From Ectopseudomonas guguanensis (lineage in GTDB: Bacteria > Pseudomonadota > Gammaproteobacteria > Pseudomonadales > Pseudomonadaceae): a stretch of 64,000 nucleotides of DNA. Shown here one piece after another: positions 44,503-53,111 of this stretch (position 1 is the stretch's first letter; every line of letters starts with the position of its first letter). The notes beneath the pieces were generated by a model that saw nothing but the letters and a program-made list of their open reading frames with translations, did not search any database and was not told where the DNA came from. The stretch lies in the NCBI RefSeq assembly GCF_900104265.1, contig NZ_FNJJ01000016.1:1-64000 (forward strand), written 5' to 3'. A program made the position numbers and the translations under genes.

Positions 44503-45177
44503 TCAGGGCAGGGCGTCGATCCCGACCGGCTGTCCACCGAATTCCTGCATGGCATCGAGCAGCGCGCCCCAGAAGTAATGCACCGAGGCGCGGTCGCAGA
44601 GGATGTGCAGGCACGGCACTTCGCCCAGCGGCAGCTTGGCGACGATGACGTTGATCCGCGCCGCCGAGGTCTGCGCCACCTGGCCGACGGCGAAGGCCGG
44701 CGCGCTGAGGTCGACGCCGCAGAGCTTGGCCATTACCTCGGCCTGGCAGGTGCCGGTCAGCACCAGCCAGGCGTGGCTGTCCTGGCGCGGCAGCAGGTAC
44801 TGGCCGGCGCTGGCGTGCCACTGGCTTTCCTCGCGCTGCGCTTTGCTGCCGGCATCGTGCAGGCTGCCGAGCAGCAGGTACTCGGTTTGCGACAGGCGCA
44901 GCACATGGCTGCCATCGGCCTGGCTCAGCGCCTGGTTGGGCGCCTGTGGCAACTGGTAGCCCAGGGCGCCCAGGTATTGGGCGGCCGCCGGGCCGCGCAG
45001 GCCGTAGCGGGCGAGGTTGGTCAGGTCGAGCAGGGCGCAGTGGCCCAACAGGGCGCTTTCGTCGCCTTGGCCGTAGGTGGTGACGATGCAGCTCTCACCG
45101 AACGGAGCGAGGGTGGCGCCGGCCTGCAGGCGGTAGAGCGGGCTGCGCGCTGCGAATTGATCGGCTTGGAGGGTCAT
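44503..45177 (-). CDS. mgdD: Sarcosine oxidase gamma-like subunit (probable N-methylglutamate dehydrogenase subunit D)
   Basis: The 224-residue protein resembles SoxG, the gamma subunit of heterotetrameric sarcosine oxidase, itself related to the T-protein C-terminal part (LLGHCALLDLTNLARYGLRGPAAAQYLGALGY). It is the last gene of the purU-folD-soxBDAG-type operon, one base after soxA. Whether the complex oxidises sarcosine or N-methylglutamate cannot be decided from this subunit; context with gmaS and mgsABC favours N-methylglutamate. soxG is the alternative name. Confidence 0.8.
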   Translation of the reverse strand: MTLQADQFAARSPLYRLQAGATLAPFGESCIVTTYGQGDESALLGHCALLDLTNLARYGLRGPAAAQYLGALGYQLPQAPNQALSQADGSHVLRLSQTEYLLLGSLHDAGSKAQREESQWHASAGQYLLPRQDSHAWLVLTGTCQAEVMAKLCGVDLSAPAFAVGQVAQTSAARINVIVAKLPLGEVPCLHILCDRASVHYFWGALLDAMQEFGGQPVGIDALP

Positions 45178-45178
45178 C

Positions 45179-48076
45179 TCACAGCTCCTGGCGTTGGCTT
45201 TCAGGGTCATAGAAGGGCGGTTGCACCACGGTGGCCTGCACCATCTCGCCGCCTTCGACGCGGATCGGCAGGCGCTGGCCCGGCGTGGCCTGGTCGGGCG
45301 CACAGTAGGCCAGGCCGATGATCTGGCCGAGGGTCTGCGAGTATTCGCAGGAGGTGACGTTGCCGCTGATGTCGGGCCCCTTGAGCACCAGATGGCCTTC
45401 CAGCGGCTGGCTGCTGCCCTTGGGCAGGGTGAAGCCGACCAGCTTGCGTATCGGCGCCTGCGCCTCGAGGATCTCCACCGAGCGCTTGCCGACGAAGAAC
45501 GGCTTGCTGCGAGCGATGGCCCAGCTCATGTCGATCTCGGCCGGGCTGGTCATGCCGTCGGTGTCCTGGCCGATGATCACGTGGCCCTTTTCCAGGCGCA
45601 GCAGGCGCTGCGTCTCGACGCCGAAGGGGCGAATGTCGAACTCCCGACCGGCTTCCATCAGCGCATCCCACAGGGCTTCGCCGTAGCGCGCCGGGACGTG
45701 GATCTCGTAGCCCAGTTCGCCGACGAAACCGACCCGCAGCAGGCGGGCGGGAATGCCCGTGACCGTGCCCAGGCGCACCGCCAGGTAGGGGAAGCCCTCG
45801 GCGGACAGGTCGACATCGCTGCACAGCTTGGCCAGCACCTTGCGCGAATCCGGCCCGGCCAGGTTGACTGCGGCCAGCGCGGCGGTGACGTTGGTGATGT
45901 CGATGTTCAGGCGCCACTGCGCGTTCCACTTGAGCATCTGCTGGTAGACGCGGTCGACGCCGCTGGTGGTGGCGCTGACGTAGAAATGCTCGTCGGTAAA
46001 GCGTGCGCAGACGCCGTCGTCGATCACCACACCCTGCTCGTTGGTCATCAGCGCATAGCGCGAGCGGCCCACCGGCTGTTTGGCGAAGGCGAAGGTATAA
46101 AGGCGGTTGAGCAGCTCGGCGGCGTCCGGGCCGCGCACGTCGAGGCCGCCCAGGGTGGACACGTCGATCAGGCCGACCTTCTCGCGCACGTGGCGCGCCT
46201 CGGCCTGCATGCAGGCGTCGCGCTCTTCGGGCTTGCCGTAGTAGGCCGGGCGCTGCCAGATGCCGGCGGGCATCATCTTCGCCCCCAGCTCCAGGTGCCG
46301 CGCGTGCATGGCGGTTTGCCGATACGGATCGAAGCCACGGCCGGCGACTTGCGCCAGGGTTTCCGGGCAGAACGGCGGACGCGCGGTGGTCACCCCGGTT
46401 TCGCTGACGCTGCGGCCGGTGGCCTGGGCCACCAGACGCGCGGTCGGCAGCGCCGAATGGCGGCCCTGCGAGGGGCCCATGCCGACGGTGGAGAAGCGCT
46501 TGACCAGTTGCACGTCGCGGTAGCCGTGGCGGGTGGCATTGACGATGTCACGCACCTGCAGGTCTTCGTCGAAGTCGACGAACTCCTTGCCCTTGGGATG
46601 GGGGAAGATCGGCCAGGGAAAGTTGACCCGCGGCTCGGCTGGTAGCTCGCGCGGGCTCGAACCCGCCTCCAGGCCAAGGGCGGCGAGCGCGCGCAGGGCG
46701 CCGTTGGTGGCATCGGCGAGCAGCGCGTCGAGGGCGTTGCGGCCGTTGACCGAGCCGACCACCTGCAACCCGCTCGGCAGGCCGGACAGGCTGAAGGCGG
46801 CGCTGGCGTCGTCGTAGGCCAGCTTGCCACCGGCCTGGCACGGCAACTGGTACACCGGCATGTAGCCGGCGGACATGCACAGCAGGTCGCAGTCGATGCG
46901 CAGGCTGCTGTCCGCCACCTTGCCCTGGCCGCTGATGCGGCGCACGCCCACGGCGTTCAGGTGCTTGTCGCCCAGCGCTTCGTACACCGTGCTGCCGGCA
47001 TGGCAGGTGACGCCTCGGGTCTGCAAGGCAGTGACCAGACTGTCGTCATCGGCGCGTTCGCGCATGTCCACCAGGGCGACAACCTCGACGCCAGCATCGA
47101 GCAGATCGAGGGCGGCCAGGTAGCCGTCGTCGTTGCCGGTCAGCACCACGGCACGCTGGCCCGGCTTGACCGCGTAGAGCTTGATCAGGCGCTGCGCGGC
47201 GCTGGTCAGCAGCACGCCGGGCAGGTCGTTGTTGCGGAACACCACCGGCTGATCGAAGGCGCCAGCCGCGACGATGCACTGGCGGGCGCGCACCTTGTAC
47301 ATCCGCCTGCCCTGGATCACCGGCAGGTAGTGGTCGGTGAACCAGGCGTTGCAGGTGGCTTCCTTGAGGATGCGGATATTGGCGTGGCCTTCCACAGCGG
47401 TAAGCAGCTCAGCGCGCAGCTCGGCGGCACGTTTGCCTTCGACGTCGAAGCGGGCCCAGGCCAGCGCGCCGCCCAGATAATTCTGCTGTTCGATCAGCAG
47501 CACCTTGGCTCCGGCGTTGGCAGCACTCAGCGCCGCGCACAGGCCGGCCGGGCCGGCGCCAATCACCGCCAGGTCGGTGAACAGGAAGGCCTTGTCGTGG
47601 TACAGCGGCTGCAGCTTGAGGTTGAGCACACCGAGACCGGCTTTCTTGCGGATCAAGGGTTCCCAGACCTTCCACATGCCCTTGGGCTTGTAGAACGAGC
47701 GGTAGTAGAAGCCCACCGGCATGAACCTGGAGAAATGCCCGAGCAGGGCGTCACGATCCTTGTCCAGGCTGCCGTTGTAGTTCTGCGCGGTGACGTCGAG
47801 GCCTGCGGCCAGCGGCTGCATATCGGCCAGCACGTTGGGTTCGTCCGGCAGTTGCACCAGGGTGTTGGCGTCCTGCCCGGCCATCGACAGCGGGCCGCGC
47901 GGGCGGTGGTACTTGAACGAGCGCGACAGCAGCCAGCGCTGGTTGGCCAGCAGGGCGCTGGCGATGCTGTCGCCGGCCAGGCCCTGGTAGGTGGTGCCCT
48001 CGAAGTCGAAGCTGATCGGGCGGCTGCGGTCGATCAGCAGGCCCAGCGGGGCCGGCAGGCGGACATCGGCGCTCAT
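45179..48076 (-). CDS. mgdC: Sarcosine oxidase alpha-like subunit (probable N-methylglutamate dehydrogenase subunit C)
   Basis: The 965-residue protein has an N-terminal ferredoxin-like region (FDFEGTTYQGLAGDSIASALLANQ), an NAD/FAD-binding Rossmann domain (DLAVIGAGPAGLCAALSAANAGAKVLLIEQ, about residue 170) and a C-terminal aminomethyltransferase (GcvT-like) domain (about 590-960, GLIDVSTLGGLDVRGPDAAELLNRLYT) that binds tetrahydrofolate and captures the C1 unit. It has a perfect AGGAGGT ribosome site, and its ATG overlaps the soxD stop. In the pathway it would yield methylene-tetrahydrofolate from N-methylglutamate. soxA is the alternative assignment. Confidence 0.88.
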   Translation of the reverse strand: MSADVRLPAPLGLLIDRSRPISFDFEGTTYQGLAGDSIASALLANQRWLLSRSFKYHRPRGPLSMAGQDANTLVQLPDEPNVLADMQPLAAGLDVTAQNYNGSLDKDRDALLGHFSRFMPVGFYYRSFYKPKGMWKVWEPLIRKKAGLGVLNLKLQPLYHDKAFLFTDLAVIGAGPAGLCAALSAANAGAKVLLIEQQNYLGGALAWARFDVEGKRAAELRAELLTAVEGHANIRILKEATCNAWFTDHYLPVIQGRRMYKVRARQCIVAAGAFDQPVVFRNNDLPGVLLTSAAQRLIKLYAVKPGQRAVVLTGNDDGYLAALDLLDAGVEVVALVDMRERADDDSLVTALQTRGVTCHAGSTVYEALGDKHLNAVGVRRISGQGKVADSSLRIDCDLLCMSAGYMPVYQLPCQAGGKLAYDDASAAFSLSGLPSGLQVVGSVNGRNALDALLADATNGALRALAALGLEAGSSPRELPAEPRVNFPWPIFPHPKGKEFVDFDEDLQVRDIVNATRHGYRDVQLVKRFSTVGMGPSQGRHSALPTARLVAQATGRSVSETGVTTARPPFCPETLAQVAGRGFDPYRQTAMHARHLELGAKMMPAGIWQRPAYYGKPEERDACMQAEARHVREKVGLIDVSTLGGLDVRGPDAAELLNRLYTFAFAKQPVGRSRYALMTNEQGVVIDDGVCARFTDEHFYVSATTSGVDRVYQQMLKWNAQWRLNIDITNVTAALAAVNLAGPDSRKVLAKLCSDVDLSAEGFPYLAVRLGTVTGIPARLLRVGFVGELGYEIHVPARYGEALWDALMEAGREFDIRPFGVETQRLLRLEKGHVIIGQDTDGMTSPAEIDMSWAIARSKPFFVGKRSVEILEAQAPIRKLVGFTLPKGSSQPLEGHLVLKGPDISGNVTSCEYSQTLGQIIGLAYCAPDQATPGQRLPIRVEGGEMVQATVVQPPFYDPESQRQEL

Positions 48077-48381
48077 GCGCTCACCTCCTGGGGTTTGGCG
48101 GGCGCGGCGAAGTCGACGCGGCGGTCGAACAGTTCCTTCGGATCGAAGGTGCGCAGGATCTCGTCGCTGACGGTGTGGCGTTCGGCCAGGAACCAGTAGC
48201 TGGAGGCGTTGTGCATCCACCACTCGGTGACGACGCCGGCGATGTTCTCGCTGTTGAACACGTAGTCGGCCCATTCGGCGTCCGAGCAGGTGTTCGGGTC
48301 GGGCATGCGCTTGAGTTCGCCGCCGTAGGTGAATTCGTTGATATTGCGAGGCCCGTTGAGCGGGCAGGGCATGATCTTCAT
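48073..48381 (-). CDS. mgdB: Sarcosine oxidase delta-like subunit with altered zinc site (probable N-methylglutamate dehydrogenase subunit B)
   Basis: The 102-residue protein keeps the SoxD pattern (CPLNGPRNINEFTYGGE, then SDAEWADYVFNSENIAGVVTEWWMH). In canonical SoxD a zinc ion is held by CPxC near the N-terminus plus His and Cys in the HxxxC segment. Here the second Cys is Asn (CPLN) and the later Cys is Ser (HNASS), so only two of four ligands remain. This is a visible difference from true sarcosine oxidase and fits a separate subfamily. It overlaps the soxA-like gene by ATGA. Confidence 0.85.
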   Translation of the reverse strand: MKIMPCPLNGPRNINEFTYGGELKRMPDPNTCSDAEWADYVFNSENIAGVVTEWWMHNASSYWFLAERHTVSDEILRTFDPKELFDRRVDFAAPAKPQEVSA

Positions 48382-48422
48382 GGGTTCAACTCCTTGACGA
48401 GCAAGGCTGGGGTAATGGGATC

Positions 48423-48488
48423 GTAGGAGCGAGCTCTGCTCGCGAAGCTTTCGTCTCGGTTGGATTCGCGAGCAGAGCTCGCTCCTAC
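48423..48488. repeat. REP-like 24-bp perfect inverted repeat
   Basis: Arms 48423-48446 and 48465-48488, beginning GTAGGAGCGAGCTCTGC, are exact inverse copies with an 18-base loop. They lie between the soxB-like and soxD-like genes within one operon and would form a very stable RNA hairpin. Confidence 0.85.
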
Positions 48489-48499
48489 AAAGGAATTCA

Positions 48500-49738
48500 T
48501 CAGTGGCTCGCCGCCGTGGCGCCCATCTCGTTGACCTGGCGGAAGGTGGTGAAGCGCTCGAGGGCGAAGGGTTTGATCAGCGCCGGGGTCTTGCCGGTGG
48601 CGACCAGCTCGGCCATGGTCCAGCCACAGATCGGCGTGGCCTTGAAGCCCCAGGTGCCCCAGCCGGCGTCGAGGTAGTAGTTGTCCAGCGGCGAGTGACC
48701 CATGATCGGGCTGTAGTCCGGGGTCATGTCGGTGCTGCCGGCCCACTGGCGCATCAGCTTGGCGCCGGCCATGAAGGGGAACATCTCGATGGCTGCTGTC
48801 AGCAGGCTTTCCTTCAGGTCGAGGGTGGAACGGGTGTTGTACAGCGGGTAGGGGTCGGAGCCGCCGCCGAAGACGATCTCGCCACGGCTGGTCTGCTGCA
48901 CGTAGCAGTGCAGCGCCGAGGAACTCACCAGCGGATCGAGGAAGGGCTTGAACGGCTGGGTGACCATGGCCTGCAGCGGGTAGGTGTGGATCGGCGCCTT
49001 GATGTTCAGCTTGTTCATCAGCAGCGAGCTGGCGCCGGCCACTGCCTGCACCACGCAGCCGCAGCGCACGTCGCCACGGTTGGTGCGCACGGTGGTGACG
49101 CGACCGTTCTCGACGATGAAATCCTGCACCTCGGTGAGCTGGTGGATTTCCACGCCGCGCTTGGCCGCCTGCTTGGCGTAGCCCCAGGCCACAGCGTCAT
49201 GGCGGGCGGTGGCACCGTCGATGTGCCAGAGCCCGGCAAGCACCGGCAGGTGGCCGGGGTCGAGGTTCAGGCAAGGCACCAGCTCACGGATCTGCTGGCG
49301 GTCGATCATCTCGGTGCGGCCACCGAAGTGCTTGTTGACCTCGGCGCGCTGGCGGAAGGCGCGCACCGTGGCGTCGGTGTGCGCCAGGGTGAGCTGGCCA
49401 CGCTCGGAATACATGATGTTGAAGTCGAACTCGTTGGACAGCTCCTTGAACATCCGCACCGACTCGGCATAGAAGCGCACGCCTTCGCTGGTGAGGTAGT
49501 TGGAGCGGATCACCGCCGTGTTGCGCGCGGTGTTGCCACCGCCGAGGTAGGACTTCTCCAGCACCGCGACGTTGCTCACGCCGTGGTACGTGGCCAGGTA
49601 ATAAGCGGTGGCCAGGCCATGGCCGCCACCCCCGATGATGACCACGTCGTAAGCCGGCTTGAGTGCCTTCGGCGCAGGCAGGTCGACCTCCACCGGGTAG
49701 TCCGAGGACAGGCCGTACTTGAGCAGGGCAAGGGGCAT
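48500..49738 (-). CDS. mgdA: Sarcosine oxidase beta-like subunit (probable N-methylglutamate dehydrogenase subunit A)
   Basis: The 412-residue flavoprotein has an N-terminal FAD-binding motif (VVIIGGGGHGLATAYYLA, about residue 32) and the segment TARHDAVAWGY, where sarcosine oxidase beta attaches FMN to a histidine. The C-terminal part (WAGSTDMTPDYSPIMGHSPLDNYYLDAGWGTWGFKATP) is typical of the family. It catalyses oxidation of a secondary N-methyl amino acid. Start 49738 is 6 bases after folD. Context with gmaS/mgs points to N-methylglutamate; soxB is the alternative. Confidence 0.87.
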   Translation of the reverse strand: MPLALLKYGLSSDYPVEVDLPAPKALKPAYDVVIIGGGGHGLATAYYLATYHGVSNVAVLEKSYLGGGNTARNTAVIRSNYLTSEGVRFYAESVRMFKELSNEFDFNIMYSERGQLTLAHTDATVRAFRQRAEVNKHFGGRTEMIDRQQIRELVPCLNLDPGHLPVLAGLWHIDGATARHDAVAWGYAKQAAKRGVEIHQLTEVQDFIVENGRVTTVRTNRGDVRCGCVVQAVAGASSLLMNKLNIKAPIHTYPLQAMVTQPFKPFLDPLVSSSALHCYVQQTSRGEIVFGGGSDPYPLYNTRSTLDLKESLLTAAIEMFPFMAGAKLMRQWAGSTDMTPDYSPIMGHSPLDNYYLDAGWGTWGFKATPICGWTMAELVATGKTPALIKPFALERFTTFRQVNEMGATAASH

Positions 49739-49743
49739 CGCAG

Positions 49744-50619
49744 TTACTCCTGGGCCGTCAGGCCGTGTTGCTGGCGGGCGGCGAGCAAGGTGTTGTGCAT
49801 CAGCATGGCGATGGTCATGGGGCCGACGCCGCCGGGTACCGGGGTGATGGCCGAGGCCACCGGCAGCACGGCGTCGAAGTCCACATCGCCGACCAGGCGC
49901 GAGCGGCCGTTTTCCTCGATGCGGTTGATGCCGACGTCGATCACCACCGCGCCGGGCTTGATCCAGTCGGCGCCGATCAGCAGCGGCCGGCCGACGGCGG
50001 CGACCACGATGTCGGCCTGGCCGCAGAGCTTCTCCGGCTTGACGCTGCGCGAATGCAGTACGCTGACGCTGCAGTTGGCGGCCAGCAGCAGCGCCGCCAT
50101 CGGCTTGCCGACGATGTTCGAGCGGCCGACCACCACGGCATGCTTGCCGGACAGATCGCCGAGGGTGTCACGCAGCAGGCGCATGCAGCCGGCCGGGGTG
50201 CAGGGCGTGAGCACCGGGCGACCCTGGCTGAGGCCGCCGACGTTCTCGCTGTGGAAGCCGTCGACGTCCTTGGCCGGGTCGATGGCCTGCAGCACGCGGG
50301 TTTCATCGATGTGCGCCGGCAGCGGCAGTTGCACCAGGATGCCGTTGACCGAGGCGTCGGCATTGAGCCCGGCCACCACCTCCAGCACCGCCTCGGCGCT
50401 GGTATTGGCGCCCAGGCGATATTCCAGCGAGCGGATGCCCACCTCGTTCGCACGCAGCACCTTGTTGCGCACGTAGACGTGGCTGGCCGGGTCATCGCCG
50501 ACCAGCACCACGGCCAGCGCCGGCTCGATGCCCCGGGCCTTGAGCACGGCCACCTCGGCGGCGACCTCGGCGAGCACGCGCGCGGCGGCGGCCTTGCCGT
50601 CGATCAGTTGCGCGCTCAT
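49744..50619 (-). CDS. folD: Bifunctional methylene-tetrahydrofolate dehydrogenase/cyclohydrolase
   Basis: The 291-residue enzyme oxidises methylene-tetrahydrofolate to 10-formyl-tetrahydrofolate. The active-site segment SHVYVRNKVLRANEVGI carries the lysine and tyrosine used in catalysis, and the NADP-binding part has VDGFHSENVG, VVVGRSNIVGKPMAALLL and PVPGGVGPMTIAML. It sits between purU and the flavoprotein operon, overlapping purU by four bases, so it serves C1 oxidation of this pathway rather than general metabolism. Confidence 0.93.
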   Translation of the reverse strand: MSAQLIDGKAAAARVLAEVAAEVAVLKARGIEPALAVVLVGDDPASHVYVRNKVLRANEVGIRSLEYRLGANTSAEAVLEVVAGLNADASVNGILVQLPLPAHIDETRVLQAIDPAKDVDGFHSENVGGLSQGRPVLTPCTPAGCMRLLRDTLGDLSGKHAVVVGRSNIVGKPMAALLLAANCSVSVLHSRSVKPEKLCGQADIVVAAVGRPLLIGADWIKPGAVVIDVGINRIEENGRSRLVGDVDFDAVLPVASAITPVPGGVGPMTIAMLMHNTLLAARQQHGLTAQE

Positions 50620-51482
50620 CGGAAGATCACCGTCTTGTCGTGGTTGAGGAACACGCGGTGCTCGAGGTGATACTTGACCGCCTTGGACAGGGCCACGGTC
50701 TCGGTGTCGCGACCTACCGCCACCAGGGCGTCGGGGGTGTAGTTGTGATCCACGCGCTGCACTTCCTGCTCGATGATCGGGCCTTCGTCGAGGTCGGAGG
50801 TGACGTAGTGGGCGGTGGCGCCGATCAGCTTCACGCCGCGCTCATAGGCCTGGTGATAGGGCTTGGCACCCTTGAAGCCTGGCAGGAAGGAGTGGTGGAT
50901 GTTGATGGCGCGGCCGGAGAGCTGCCTGCACAGGTCGTCGGAGAGGATCTGCATGTAGCGAGCCAGCACCACCAGATCCGTCTTGGTCTCGTCGACGATC
51001 TTCAGCAGCTCGGCTTCCTGCTGGGCCTTGGTGTCCCTGGTCACCGGCAGGTAGATGAAGCGGATGCCCTCGCGCTCGGCCATCGGCCGCAGGTCGAGGT
51101 GGTTGGAGACGATGGCGGTGATCTTCATCTGCAGCTCGCCCTTCTGGTGGCGATAGAGCAGGTCGGCCAGGCAGTGGTCGTACCTGCTGACCATCAGCAG
51201 CACGCGCATCGGCTCGCGGGTGTCGTGCAGCTCCCATGCCATCTCGAAGCGCTCGGCGACCTCGGCGAAGCCGTCTTCGATCTGCTGGATTTCACCGACG
51301 AAACCTTCGTTGAAACGGAACACCGCGCGCATGAAGAAGGAACCACTGACCTCATCGTCGAACTGCGCCATTTCACTGATGTAGCAACCATGCTCGGCGA
51401 GGAAGGACGTCACGGCGGCGACGATGCCGGAGGTGGCCGGGCAACTGATCTTGATCACGTATGGGTGCTTGGCGTGCTGCAT
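50616..51482 (-). CDS. purU2: Formyltetrahydrofolate deformylase (second copy)
   Basis: A 288-residue deformylase with an N-terminal ACT domain (ISCPATSGIVAAVTSFLAEHGCYISEMAQ) and formyltransferase domain (INIHHSFLPGFKGAKPYHQAYERG, DLDEGPIIEQEVQRV). It releases formate from 10-formyl-tetrahydrofolate, the last C1 step encoded here, and is the first gene of the operon purU2-folD-soxBDAG-like. It is clearly diverged from purU1 at 24755-25606. Confidence 0.94.
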   Translation of the reverse strand: MQHAKHPYVIKISCPATSGIVAAVTSFLAEHGCYISEMAQFDDEVSGSFFMRAVFRFNEGFVGEIQQIEDGFAEVAERFEMAWELHDTREPMRVLLMVSRYDHCLADLLYRHQKGELQMKITAIVSNHLDLRPMAEREGIRFIYLPVTRDTKAQQEAELLKIVDETKTDLVVLARYMQILSDDLCRQLSGRAINIHHSFLPGFKGAKPYHQAYERGVKLIGATAHYVTSDLDEGPIIEQEVQRVDHNYTPDALVAVGRDTETVALSKAVKYHLEHRVFLNHDKTVIFR

Positions 51483-51604
51483 GGCGAATCCTCTGCTGGG
51501 GGCGGCGGCAGGAAATCTTCATGAGTGAAAGGAGTGTTCGCCTATGAATAAAAATTACTGTGGCGAATCTATTTTTCTTGATGGTGATTTTTATAAGTGA
51601 ATGA

Positions 51605-51624
51605 AGCAGGCGTGTCTATGCCTG
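51605..51624 (+). terminator. Orphan terminator-like hairpin in the purU2 upstream region
   Basis: AGCAGGC and GCCTGCT pair around an 8-base loop and are followed, after a few bases, by seven T residues on the plus strand. No plus-strand gene precedes it, so it is either accidental or the end of a small RNA or antisense transcript. Confidence 0.35.
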
Positions 51625-51691
51625 CTAGGAATTTTTTTATCTTTCAGGGAAATTCCTGGTGGCGTCCTTGCCATGCAGCAGCGCGTCGGTC

Positions 51692-52984
51692 CTAGAGCCG
51701 TGCGTAGGCGAAGGGGCGCGGGTCGACCAGCGGTGTGCTGCCGTCGATCAGGTCGGCCAGCAGATGCCCAGCGCCTGGCGCGATGCCGAAGCCGTGGCCG
51801 GAATAGCCGGTGGAGAGAAACAGACCTGGCAGCTTCTGCACCGGGCCGATCACCGGAATGGCGTCGGGGGTGACGTCCATCACCCCGGCCCAGCTCTGCT
51901 CCACACGCATCTGCCGGAAGAAGGGAAAGGCCGCCGTCAGGGCGTCGCGCGCTTCGGCCAGGATGGCCGCCGAGGGCCGCGGATCGAGCACCCGGCAGCG
52001 CTCGAAGGGGCTTTCGGCGTCCATGGCCCAGCGCCTGGGTTGGCGCAGCTCCTCGATGAAACGACCATCCAGGCGCAGGCGCACTTCGCGAAACTGTTTG
52101 CTCAGCGCTGGTAGAAAATCGCCCAGATAACGGAAGCTGTCCGGCGTGATCGGCGCCAGGTTGCCGTTGCGCTGGGCAATCGTATAGCCGCCATCGGCGC
52201 GCTTGCGAAAGGCATAGCGGCCGGCGCCCACGGCCAGTTCCGGGCCGCCGGCCATTGGCGCGGTACGCAGTACCGAGGCCACCACCTTCAGTTGCGGCAG
52301 GCGCAGGCCGAGGTTGGCGCAGAACAGCGTCGACCAGGCGCCGCCAGCCAGCACCACGCTGTTGCAGCGCAGCCGCCCGTGCTCGCTGTACAGGCCCCTG
52401 ACCCTGCCCGCCGCGATATCCAGCCCGCGTACCGCGCAGCCGGTAACGAGACGCGCGCCCAGGCGTTGCGCGGCGCGGGCGATCACTGCGCTGGCGCGGT
52501 GCGGTTCGGCGCGGCCATCGCTGGGGGTGTGCAGGGCGCCGCTCCAGCCGGCGGCGGCGCCTTCGGGCATCACCCGCAGCAGCTCGCTACCCTCCAGCAG
52601 GCGTGCCTGTACGCCATGGGCGCTGGCGGCCTGTAGCCAGTGCGCCTGCTGCTGCAATTGCTGCGGGTTTTCGCAGGCATAGAGCACACCGCTGCGACGA
52701 AAGCCGAGGTCTTCGCCAAGTTGCGTCTGCCAGCTATCCCACAGGCGCAGGCTGGCCAGGGCCAGGGGAATCTCCGCCAGGTCGCGGCCCATGCTGCGGC
52801 ACCAGCCCCAGTTGCGTGAGGATTGCTCGGCGCCGATCAGCCCCTTCTCCAGTAGCGTTACGGCGATGCCGCGACGGGCCAGCCAGTAGGCGGTGCTGAC
52901 GCCGATGATGCCGCCGCCGATGATGGCCACCTCGGTGCTCTCCGGCAGCCTGTTGCTGGCCACCTGTTCGATCTGCGGATACAT
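51692..52984 (-). CDS. FAD-dependent amino acid oxidoreductase (DadA-like)
   Basis: The 430-residue protein has an N-terminal FAD motif (VAIIGGGIIGVSTAYWLARRGIAVTLLEKG) and a D-amino-acid-oxidase fold, with SSRNWGWCRSMGRD and a C-terminal GVMDVTPDAIPVIGP...GYSGHGFGIAPGAG. Members oxidise secondary or D-amino acids or amines. It is transcribed on its own between the C1 operon and an IclR gene and could take another methylated amino acid. Substrate unknown. Confidence 0.82.
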   Translation of the reverse strand: MYPQIEQVASNRLPESTEVAIIGGGIIGVSTAYWLARRGIAVTLLEKGLIGAEQSSRNWGWCRSMGRDLAEIPLALASLRLWDSWQTQLGEDLGFRRSGVLYACENPQQLQQQAHWLQAASAHGVQARLLEGSELLRVMPEGAAAGWSGALHTPSDGRAEPHRASAVIARAAQRLGARLVTGCAVRGLDIAAGRVRGLYSEHGRLRCNSVVLAGGAWSTLFCANLGLRLPQLKVVASVLRTAPMAGGPELAVGAGRYAFRKRADGGYTIAQRNGNLAPITPDSFRYLGDFLPALSKQFREVRLRLDGRFIEELRQPRRWAMDAESPFERCRVLDPRPSAAILAEARDALTAAFPFFRQMRVEQSWAGVMDVTPDAIPVIGPVQKLPGLFLSTGYSGHGFGIAPGAGHLLADLIDGSTPLVDPRPFAYARL

Positions 52985-53000
52985 GCGCGTTCTCCGGCAT

Positions 53001-53019
53001 GGGGTGCGCCGTGCGCACC
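53001..53019. repeat. Dispersed GTAGGGTGCGCC-type palindrome, partial copy 4
   Basis: GGGTGCGCCGTGCGCACC lies just upstream of the oxidoreductase start, lacking the GTA start of the full repeat. Confidence 0.55.
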
Positions 53020-53065
53020 CAAGGAAGGTTCAGCGAGCATGCCCAGGCCGATGGGGCGTGCAATT

Positions 53066-53081
53066 TGCATCGAGCTCGCCA
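53066..53081 (-). promoter_or_regulatory. Weak sigma-54-like promoter for the oxidoreductase gene
   Basis: On the minus strand TGGCGAGCTCGATGCA keeps the GG and GC at the right spacing and agrees with the consensus at 8 of 11 informative positions. It lies about 80 bases upstream of the start at 52984. Confidence 0.3.
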
Positions 53082-53111
53082 GCCCTTCTTTATCAGCATG
53101 TGAGAAATGCC

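Noticed and set aside
46961..48199. A long plus-strand open frame opposite the soxA-like gene
   Set aside because: Low-complexity antisense translation; the minus strand encodes the flavoprotein with clear motifs.
44503..49738. Plain sarcosine oxidase operon of the betaine pathway
   Set aside because: Not excluded, but no glyA or glutathione-independent formaldehyde dehydrogenase stands beside it as in P. aeruginosa, whereas gmaS and mgsABC do, and the delta subunit lacks two zinc ligands.
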